This document shows positions 55,425 to 61,803 of a stretch of 61,803 nt of DNA, piece after piece. A program made the position numbers and the translations under genes. The stretch comes from Bacteroidales bacterium (GTDB lineage: Bacteria; Bacteroidota; Bacteroidia; Bacteroidales; UBA3663): contig JAFZTS010000004.1 in the NCBI GenBank assembly GCA_017618715.1, positions 1 through 61,803 of the forward strand, in the 5' to 3' direction. A model generated the notes under the pieces. It made no database searches. It was not told the DNA's origin and saw only the letters and a list, made by a program, of their open reading frames with translations. Numbering within the stretch: the first letter of the stretch is position 1; every line of letters begins with the position of its first letter.

Positions 55425-56011
55425 TCCCGAAACTCATTGCAATAACCGGCGGAATAGGCTCCGGCAAGTCCGTGGTGTCACAGCTTCTGCGCACCATGGG
55501 CTTTACCGTTTATGATTGTGATGAGCGCGCCAAGTGGGTTATGACTTATGACGAACGGCTTCGAAGTGAGCTTTGCCAACTATTTGGAGCCGATACTTAT
55601 CTTCCAACAGCCGATGGCTCTTGGATGCTCAACCGATCTTATTTGGCCTCACGTATCTTCGCCAGTGCCGATGCCTTGGCTCAGATGAATGCATGCGTGC
55701 ATCCTGCTGTATGGCGCGACTTGAAAACCCAGTTTGAAGCCGAGCGTTGCGACCGCTATTTCTTCGAGTCGGCCATCCTTTATGAATCTGGCTTTGACCA
55801 GCTTTCCCATCCCGATGAGGTATGGATGGTCAGCGCTCCCATCGAACTGCGTATCCGTCGTGCCATGCAGCGCGACAACACGCCACGCGAACAGGTATTG
55901 AGCCGCATCGCCTCGCAAATGCCACAAGAAGAAAAAGAACTGCGTGCCGACCACATCATCCTCAACGATGATTTGCATTCAGTCATCTTGCAAGTGCACA
56001 AACTTTTGTAA
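55421..56011 (+). CDS. coaE: Dephospho-CoA kinase
   Basis: 196 aa. P-loop GGIGSGKS (residues 10-17), DCDERAK nucleotide region and the lid RDNTPREQVLSRIASQ are present. It performs the last step of coenzyme A synthesis, phosphorylating the 3'-OH of dephospho-CoA. Its start overlaps the ybbR stop, the standard arrangement in Bacteroidota. Confidence 0.95.
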   Translation: MIPKLIAITGGIGSGKSVVSQLLRTMGFTVYDCDERAKWVMTYDERLRSELCQLFGADTYLPTADGSWMLNRSYLASRIFASADALAQMNACVHPAVWRDLKTQFEAERCDRYFFESAILYESGFDQLSHPDEVWMVSAPIELRIRRAMQRDNTPREQVLSRIASQMPQEEKELRADHIILNDDLHSVILQVHKLL

Positions 56012-56060
56012 GCCTTCGGTTTGCTTTTTCATAGAAAGAAATTTCATATCATCATAAACA

Positions 56061-58100
56061 ATGAAACGATTCTTTTCGTTAATCCTTCTGCTGCAGGCCA
56101 TCTGCATGGTGGCAGTGGCACAAATGGTGGACCCCGTGAAGTGGAACCACAAGAGCCAGGTCAATGGCCAGGAGCTCACCGTAACCTTTACTGCCAACAT
56201 CGACCCGACCTTCCATCTCTACGCGATGGACATCCCCGAGGGCGGTCCGCAGAAGACCGAGTTCACCTTTGAAACCCTCGAAGGCCTGAAGGTAAAAGGT
56301 CCCACGAAGGTCACCAACGGCAAACTCATCAAGACACACGACCAGGCCTTCGATATGGATCTGTCATTCTATGAGAACACCGTCACCTTCCAACAGAGGT
56401 TCAATATCACCGGTTCACCATACAAGGTCGAGGGTTTTGTCTTTTTCATGTCGTGTAACGATGGCATGTGTACGCCGCCCACTCGTTATGAATTTACAAT
56501 TACCGGCGAGGCAGAATTAGCTGCAAAGGATAAAGACGAAAAGCCTGTCGTGACCGAAGAAACACCTGCTGTGCCAGTGGCTGAGACGCCTATCGATGCG
56601 GGAACAGACACAACTGCCGTTGTCGATGCTGCACCCGTTGCCGTAAGCGCCGAAGGACTGTGGACTCCTGTTATCGACAAACTCGAAGCTTTCTCCAGCG
56701 GCACGGCAGGCGACAGCTCGGGTCGTGCCCATTCCTGGTGGTACATACTCATCGCAGGTTTCATCGCAGGTCTTGTTGCCCTTATCACGCCCTGCGTATG
56801 GCCCATGATACCCATGACCGTGAGCTTCTTCCTGAAGCGCACCAAGGACCGCAGCCAGTCCATCCGCGACGCTGTGACCTACGGCATCTCAATCATCGTC
56901 ATCTACGTAGGTTTGGGACTGCTCATCACCGTCATTTTCGGCGCCTCAGCTCTCAACAGTCTGGCCACCAATGCGGTGTTCAACATCCTCTTCTTCCTTC
57001 TGTTGGTAGTCTTCGCCATCTCGTTCTTCGGAGCCTTCGAGCTCACGTTGCCTGAGTCGTGGACCACCAAGCTCGATGCGAAAGCCGATGCCACCACGGG
57101 CCTGCTTTCGATCTTCTTCATGGCATTTACGCTCTGCCTCGTCTCGTTCAGCTGCACCGGTCCCATCATCGGCACACTGCTCGTCGAGGCTGCCACTTCG
57201 GGTTCGATGCTCTATCCTGCCATCGGCATGTTCGGCTTCGCACTTGCCCTGAGCCTACCGTTCACGCTGTTTGCCATGTTCCCCTCGATGCTCAAGTCGA
57301 TGCCATCGTCGGGAGGATGGCTCAATATGGTGAAGGTCGTATTGGGCTTCTGCGAACTGGCACTAGCCCTGAAGTTCCTCTCGGTGGCCGACCTTGCCTA
57401 TGGTTGGCGCATTCTGGATCGCGAGACTTTCCTCTGCCTCTGGATTGTCATCTTCGCCTTGTGCGGCGCATACCTGCTCGGATGGATTCGTCTGCCCCAT
57501 GACGACGATCCAGACCCGTCGGACCGCGTCTCGGTAACACGTCTGATGCTCGCTTTGGTATGCTTCTCGTTCTCGATGTATATGGTTCCCGGCCTGTGGG
57601 GTGCTCCCTGCAAGGCCATCTCGGCTTTTGCTCCACCGATGTCCACCCAGGACTTCAAGCTTGGCGAAGACGCCATCACCACCTACCACAGTTACGAGGA
57701 AGGCATGGAGGCCGCTCAACGAGTTGGCAAACCCGTGCTTGTCGATTTCAGCGGATATGGTTGCGTCAACTGCCGCAAGATGGAGGCTGCCGTGTGGACC
57801 GACCCACAGGTGAAGAGCATCATCGACAACGACTACATCCTCATCGAGCTGATGGTCGATGACAAGGCTGCACTGCCCGAAGTGGAGATTGTTCAAGAGA
57901 ACGGCAAGGATGTGAAGCTGCGCACCATCGGCGACAAGTGGAGCTACCTGCAGCGCTATAAGTTCGGGGCCAATGCCCAACCGTTCTATGTGCTGCTCGA
58001 TGGAAAGGGCAACCCGCTCAACGGCTCTTATTCATACGACGAGGACATCGATGCCTACGTCAACTTCCTGAAGACAGGACTCAAGAACTTCAAGCAGTAA
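56061..58100 (+). CDS. dsbD: Thiol:disulfide interchange protein DsbD
   Basis: 679 aa. Signal peptide (1-20), an N-terminal periplasmic domain with cysteine pair SCNDGMC, a membrane domain of eight segments (about 230-500) with redox cysteines in ITPCVWPM and FSCTGPII, and a C-terminal thioredoxin domain with GYGCVNCRKM. It passes electrons from cytoplasmic thioredoxin to periplasmic thiols. The reductase gene trxB is two genes downstream in the same direction. Confidence 0.94.
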   Translation: MKRFFSLILLLQAICMVAVAQMVDPVKWNHKSQVNGQELTVTFTANIDPTFHLYAMDIPEGGPQKTEFTFETLEGLKVKGPTKVTNGKLIKTHDQAFDMDLSFYENTVTFQQRFNITGSPYKVEGFVFFMSCNDGMCTPPTRYEFTITGEAELAAKDKDEKPVVTEETPAVPVAETPIDAGTDTTAVVDAAPVAVSAEGLWTPVIDKLEAFSSGTAGDSSGRAHSWWYILIAGFIAGLVALITPCVWPMIPMTVSFFLKRTKDRSQSIRDAVTYGISIIVIYVGLGLLITVIFGASALNSLATNAVFNILFFLLLVVFAISFFGAFELTLPESWTTKLDAKADATTGLLSIFFMAFTLCLVSFSCTGPIIGTLLVEAATSGSMLYPAIGMFGFALALSLPFTLFAMFPSMLKSMPSSGGWLNMVKVVLGFCELALALKFLSVADLAYGWRILDRETFLCLWIVIFALCGAYLLGWIRLPHDDDPDPSDRVSVTRLMLALVCFSFSMYMVPGLWGAPCKAISAFAPPMSTQDFKLGEDAITTYHSYEEGMEAAQRVGKPVLVDFSGYGCVNCRKMEAAVWTDPQVKSIIDNDYILIELMVDDKAALPEVEIVQENGKDVKLRTIGDKWSYLQRYKFGANAQPFYVLLDGKGNPLNGSYSYDEDIDAYVNFLKTGLKNFKQ

Positions 58101-58109
58101 TCAACACTT

Positions 58110-59420
58110 ATGTTAGAAAAAGAAGAACGCCAACGGATCATCGCACTCATCAACTGCGAAGTGGTGCCAGCCATCGGTTGCACCGAACCCATGGCCGTCT
58201 CGCTTTGCGTAGCCAAGGCAGCCGAGACATTGGGGCAACGCCCAGTGAAAATTGACGTACTGATGAGCAGTAATATCCTGAAAAATGCCATGGGCGTCGG
58301 CATCCCCGGTACGGGAATGATAGGCCTGCCCATCGCCATCGCCCTGGGTGCATTGATAGGACGGAGTGAATATGGGCTTGAAGTGTTGCGTGACGTCACT
58401 CCCGAAGCCGTATCCAAAGGACAACTTTTCATAGATGAGAAACGCATCAACATCGGCCTCAAGAAGGACAACTGCCCAGACAAGCTCTATATCGAAACCG
58501 TCTGCGTAGCAGAAAATGGCGACAAGGCGAAGGCCGTCATCGAGCACGATCACAACCACTTTGTCTTTGTTTCTAAGACAGTCAAGGGCAAGGAGAATAT
58601 TCTGCTCAACACTCCCCATGCGCAAGTCCTCGAAGACGAGGCCAGTGACGTGGAGCTCACGCTTCGCAAAGTTTATGAGTTTGCCACCACCTCCCCTCTC
58701 AAGGAACTCGACTTCATCAACGAAGCACGTCGCCTTAACGTGAATGCAGCACGCCAAGCCCTCAAGGGCAACTATGGCCACGAACTGGGCAAGACGCTGA
58801 GCCGACCGTTGGGACGCGGCATCATGGGCGAGTCAATCTTCAGTCATATTCTGTCGGAGACCTCTTCGGCCTGCGATGCGCGTATGGCAGGTGCCATGAT
58901 TCCCGTAATGAGCAATTCGGGCAGCGGCAACCAAGGCATTGCTGCCACCTTGCCCGTCGTCGTCTTTGGACAAGAGAACCACAATACCGAAGAGGAAATC
59001 ACGCGGGCACTTATCCTGAGCCACCTCACGGCCATCTATATCAAGCAGAGCCTCGGCAAGCTGTCGGCTCTCTGCGGCTGCGTGGTGGCTGCCACCGGCT
59101 CGAGCTGCGGCATCACCTACTTGATGGGTGGCACGTACGACCAGGTGGCCTATTCGGTCAAGAATATGATTGCCAACCTGGCAGGCATGGTCTGCGATGG
59201 CGCCAAGCCGTCGTGTGCTCTGAAGGTTTCGTCAGGCGTTTCGACCGCAGTACTCAGTGCCATGTTGGCCATCCAAAACCGCTATGTGACCAACGTCGAA
59301 GGCATCATCGAGGATGACGTGGATCGCTGCATCCACAACCTCACCCGCATCGGTGCCGAAGGCATGAACGAGACCGACGAGATGGTTCTCGACATTATGA
59401 CCAACAAAAAACTTTCATGA
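58110..59420 (+). CDS. cyuA: L-cysteine desulfidase family protein (CyuA/UPF0597)
   Basis: 436 aa. Characteristic motifs: EVVPAIGCTEPMAVSL near the N terminus, IPGTGMIGLPIA, MSNSGSGNQGI, and the cysteines in LSALCGCVVAATGSSCGI and MVCDGAKPSC that bind an oxygen-sensitive 4Fe-4S cluster. CyuA breaks L-cysteine to pyruvate, ammonia and sulfide. It lies 9 nt after dsbD and overlaps trxB by 4 nt, coupling cysteine breakdown with thiol redox. No CyuP-type transporter or regulator is adjacent. Confidence 0.88.
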   Translation: MLEKEERQRIIALINCEVVPAIGCTEPMAVSLCVAKAAETLGQRPVKIDVLMSSNILKNAMGVGIPGTGMIGLPIAIALGALIGRSEYGLEVLRDVTPEAVSKGQLFIDEKRINIGLKKDNCPDKLYIETVCVAENGDKAKAVIEHDHNHFVFVSKTVKGKENILLNTPHAQVLEDEASDVELTLRKVYEFATTSPLKELDFINEARRLNVNAARQALKGNYGHELGKTLSRPLGRGIMGESIFSHILSETSSACDARMAGAMIPVMSNSGSGNQGIAATLPVVVFGQENHNTEEEITRALILSHLTAIYIKQSLGKLSALCGCVVAATGSSCGITYLMGGTYDQVAYSVKNMIANLAGMVCDGAKPSCALKVSSGVSTAVLSAMLAIQNRYVTNVEGIIEDDVDRCIHNLTRIGAEGMNETDEMVLDIMTNKKLS

Positions 59421-60385
59421 ATATGATCAAATGCTTGATTATCGGAAGCGGCCCCGCAGGTTATACTGCCGCCATCTACGCTTCACGTTCCGGCCTTGAA
59501 CCCGTCTTATACGAAGGCCCCATCAGTGGTGGACAACTCACACAGACCACCGAAGTTGATAACTTCCCCGGCTATCCCGAAGGTACAACGGGACCAGAGA
59601 TGATGGATGATATGCGTCGCCAGGCAGAGCGTCTGGGTGCCGACATCCGTTTCGGTATCGTCAATAAGGTGGAATTCTGCGAAGACGGCAGCAAGCCCCA
59701 TCATGTGTACATCGACGATGGTACTGAACTCGATGCCCAGACCATCATCATCGCGACGGGTGCTTCGGCAAAGTACCTCGGACTGGCTGACGAAGAGAAA
59801 TATGCCGGCATGGGCGTATCAGCCTGTGCCACATGCGACGGCTTCTTCTATCGCAAGAAGGTCGTTGCCGTTGTCGGCGGTGGCGATACTGCCTGCGAAG
59901 AGGCACATTACCTCTCGAACCTTGCACGGAAGGTTTATCTCATCGTACGTCGAAATGTGCTTCGTGCCAGCGAGGCCATGCAACAGAAGGTGAAGGAACG
60001 CGACAACATCGAAATCCTTTGGGAGACGCAGACCGTGGGTCTTTATGGTGAAGACGGCGTCGAGGGCGCTCACCTTGTCAAGGGCAAGGGCACCGACCAT
60101 GAGACGTTCTACGACCTCCCTATCGACGGCTTCTTCCTCGCCATCGGACATCACCCCAACACCGACGTCTTCCTGCCCCGCACCGATGCTGATGGAACCC
60201 GCCATCCTGGCGTAGAGGTCGATGCACAAGGCTACATCAAGGTGAATCATCCCTACACTTCGACCAACATCCCCGGTGTCTTTGCCGCAGGCGATGTGGC
60301 CGACCCCATCTATCGTCAAGCCATTTCCGCTGCCGGCAGCGGCTGTCATGCCGCCATCGATGCCGAACGCTATCTGAGCAAGTGA
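59417..60385 (+). CDS. trxB: Thioredoxin-disulfide reductase
   Basis: 322 aa. FAD site GSGPAG, redox motif CATC in SACATCDGFFY, NADPH site GGGDTA, and C-terminal FAAGDVADPIYRQ are present. It reduces thioredoxin with NADPH. The start ATG overlaps the TGA of the cysteine desulfidase gene (ATGA), so translation is probably coupled. A terminator follows. Confidence 0.96.
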   Translation: MNMIKCLIIGSGPAGYTAAIYASRSGLEPVLYEGPISGGQLTQTTEVDNFPGYPEGTTGPEMMDDMRRQAERLGADIRFGIVNKVEFCEDGSKPHHVYIDDGTELDAQTIIIATGASAKYLGLADEEKYAGMGVSACATCDGFFYRKKVVAVVGGGDTACEEAHYLSNLARKVYLIVRRNVLRASEAMQQKVKERDNIEILWETQTVGLYGEDGVEGAHLVKGKGTDHETFYDLPIDGFFLAIGHHPNTDVFLPRTDADGTRHPGVEVDAQGYIKVNHPYTSTNIPGVFAAGDVADPIYRQAISAAGSGCHAAIDAERYLSK

Positions 60386-60406
60386 TTCATCACCACTATT
60401 TTCTTC

Positions 60407-60446
60407 AATGCCCCGAAGAGCCGATCCAAGGCCTTCGGGGCATTTC
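60407..60446 (+). terminator. Terminator after trxB
   Basis: AATGCCCCGAAG (60407-60418) pairs with CTTCGGGGCATT (60433-60444). The U-tract is weak (TT then CC). Confidence 0.75.
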
Positions 60447-60606
60447 CGTATAATTTCATCAAAGATGAATCTTCTACCATAGGACACTGAAACAGTTGAA
60501 AAACACGATTTTTTGCAAAACATGATAACTATAATTTAAAAAAATGAGAGGAAATGCCTGTCTATGGCACTTTTTATAGGTCATTTTCAAGAATTTGTGC
60601 GTTTTT

Positions 60607-60638
60607 CTTGCAAAAATCATTTTTTTTTTCATAATTTG
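60607..60638 (+). promoter_or_regulatory. Weak promoter of the efflux operon
   Basis: CTTG at 60607-60610, 20 nt, ATAATTTG at 60631-60638. Neither box is a full match. The rest of 60446-60680 is AT-rich with nothing else recognised. Confidence 0.4.
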
Positions 60639-60683
60639 CACGATAAATACAAGCAAAACCCATTTAAACAATAAAAAAAGAAA

Positions 60684-61803
60684 ATGAAAAACAAATGTAT
60701 GACATGGGCCTTGATGCTCGGTTCGTTGGTTGGTGGTCTGACCTCGTGCTCGATTGACATGCCCAAGGAGATTCCTTCCTCGTTTGAGACGATGACAGTG
60801 AACAAGTCCGACATTGAGGTGCCGATCAAGTTCAGCGCCAGATTGAAAGGACAGTCCGATGTGACCATCACTCCTCAGGTGAGCGGTCAGCTCATGAATA
60901 TCTGCGTCAGCGAGGGACAGCAAGTGAAAAAAGGAACGACACTCTTCGTGATCGACCAACGAAATGCACGACTTGAGTTGGAAGCTGCTGAGGCAAACCT
61001 GCAGGCTGCGCTTGCCAAGGAGAACAGCGCCAAGATGGAATATGAGTCGAACAAGAACCTCTTCGAGAAGAACATCGTGAGTCGCTATATGCTTGATAAC
61101 TCGCAGAACAACTACCTGCAGGCACAGGCTTCGGTGAGTCAGGCGAAGGCATCGGTGAGCCGTGCTCGTGTAAACCTTGGCTTCTGCACCATCACAGCTC
61201 CAGTAACGGGTGTGATCGGTGAGATTTCCGTGCGTACCGGCGACCAGGTGTCACCCGCAACCCACCTCACCGTGCTGAGCGGTAATACGACAATGGATGC
61301 CGAGTTCTCGGTTACTGAGGCAATTATCGAGGCACAAGTGCAGTCTGGCTTGACACAGAACGACAAGGCAAAGCATATAGCTGCCTTACCCGATGTAACA
61401 TTCGTGATGAAGAGCGGCACGGAGTATCCACACAAGGGCCGCATCACCAGCTTGACGGGCGTGGTAGATGTCGCCACAGGTTCACTTGGCGCCAAGGCAT
61501 CGTTCCCCAATCCTGATGGGCACCTTTTCTCGGGCATTCAGGGTACTGTCGTTCTGCCGTTCCAACGAAAGGACGTGATGGTTATCCCACAGATAGCTGT
61601 GGTGCGCCTCCAGGACAGATCGCTGGTATATAAAGTACAGCCCGACAATACCGCCACCGCAGTCACTGTGACGACACAGGATGTCGGCAACGGTCAGGAC
61701 TTCATCGTAACCAGCGGCCTCAACGTGGGCGACAAGATCGTGACCATCGGAGCCAATAACGTACAAGAGGGACAGCAGGTGATCTTCCCCGATGCCCCGA
61801 AAA
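60684..61803 (+). CDS. RND efflux periplasmic adaptor lipoprotein, cut by window edge
   Basis: At least 373 aa from the ATG at 60684; the frame is still open at the last base but close to the usual family end. Lipobox GLTSC (residue about 22), barrel-sandwich strand VTITPQVSGQL, a coiled-coil hairpin (about 85-160), TITAPVTGVIGEISVRTGDQV, and the C-terminal membrane-proximal domain (VMVIPQIAVV). It is the MexA/AcrA-type adaptor linking an RND pump to an outer-membrane channel; the pump genes should follow off the edge. Confidence 0.9.
   Translation, partial: MKNKCMTWALMLGSLVGGLTSCSIDMPKEIPSSFETMTVNKSDIEVPIKFSARLKGQSDVTITPQVSGQLMNICVSEGQQVKKGTTLFVIDQRNARLELEAAEANLQAALAKENSAKMEYESNKNLFEKNIVSRYMLDNSQNNYLQAQASVSQAKASVSRARVNLGFCTITAPVTGVIGEISVRTGDQVSPATHLTVLSGNTTMDAEFSVTEAIIEAQVQSGLTQNDKAKHIAALPDVTFVMKSGTEYPHKGRITSLTGVVDVATGSLGAKASFPNPDGHLFSGIQGTVVLPFQRKDVMVIPQIAVVRLQDRSLVYKVQPDNTATAVTVTTQDVGNGQDFIVTSGLNVGDKIVTIGANNVQEGQQVIFPDAPK

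Noticed and set aside
1..61803. tRNA and rRNA genes
   Set aside because: I looked for them by eye and saw none; short tRNA genes could be missed without a model-based scan.

Overview
The window looks like the chromosome of a member of the Bacteroidota, order Bacteroidales, most likely Prevotellaceae or a close relative. Evidence: at least ten genes are preceded by the Bacteroidota housekeeping promoter (TTTG, 19-20 nt, TAnnTTTG); it carries the type IX secretion genes porW/sprE and porX; NusB has the long Bacteroidota form (306 aa); and the order nusB-yajC-ybbR-coaE is typical of the group. I saw no rRNA, tRNA, CRISPR array or transposase gene. The assignment is from sequence features only, not from a search.

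Layout. 1-191: tandem 41-bp dyad repeats. 192-9368: a lipoprotein serpin (-), a very large alpha-L-rhamnosidase/sialidase-like fusion, thioredoxin with a possible leader-peptide attenuator, ComB, a GxxExxY protein and CvfB, with AT-rich palindromic repeats between them. 9578-17945 (-): a SPOR lipoprotein, then two tandem lamin-tail/CotH-kinase proteins with apparent T9SS C-terminal signals, a phage-tailspike-like beta-helix protein and an SGNH hydrolase lipoprotein with a broken 5' end. 18098-29933: queC, an M64 peptidase, a ClpB without its N domain, glyA, an L,D-transpeptidase, a DbpA-like helicase, pepT-aroA and a small membrane protein. 30063-40090: porW, porX, priA, a pyridoxal kinase-like gene and an OPT transporter. 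40147-46383: an AlkZ-related protein, a xanthine phosphoribosyltransferase/guanine deaminase fusion, a Nudix protein, and a DUF697 membrane protein paired with a dynamin-like GTPase. 46384-47500: a gene-poor stretch holding two inverted, covarying structured elements followed by ten 41-42 bp palindromic repeats. 47501-52952: AT-richer, mostly uncharacterised small genes. 53098-61803: nusB-yajC-ybbR-coaE, then dsbD, cysteine desulfidase and trxB, and the start of an RND efflux operon cut by the window edge.

How genes fit together. PorW and PorX belong to the type IX secretion system, and the two CotH-like proteins end in sequences resembling its sorting domain, so they are probable clients. 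DsbD, TrxB and TrxA form a thiol-reducing route from cytoplasm to periplasm, with a cysteine-degrading enzyme in the same operon. The GuaD and Xpt halves of the fusion catalyse consecutive steps from guanine to XMP.

The strongest candidates for something undescribed are the twin structured elements at 46427-46812, which keep four base-paired stems despite different stem sequences; the CotH-CotH-beta-helix-SGNH operon; the trxA leader; and a recurring class of 9-bp tandem repeats inside coding linkers.
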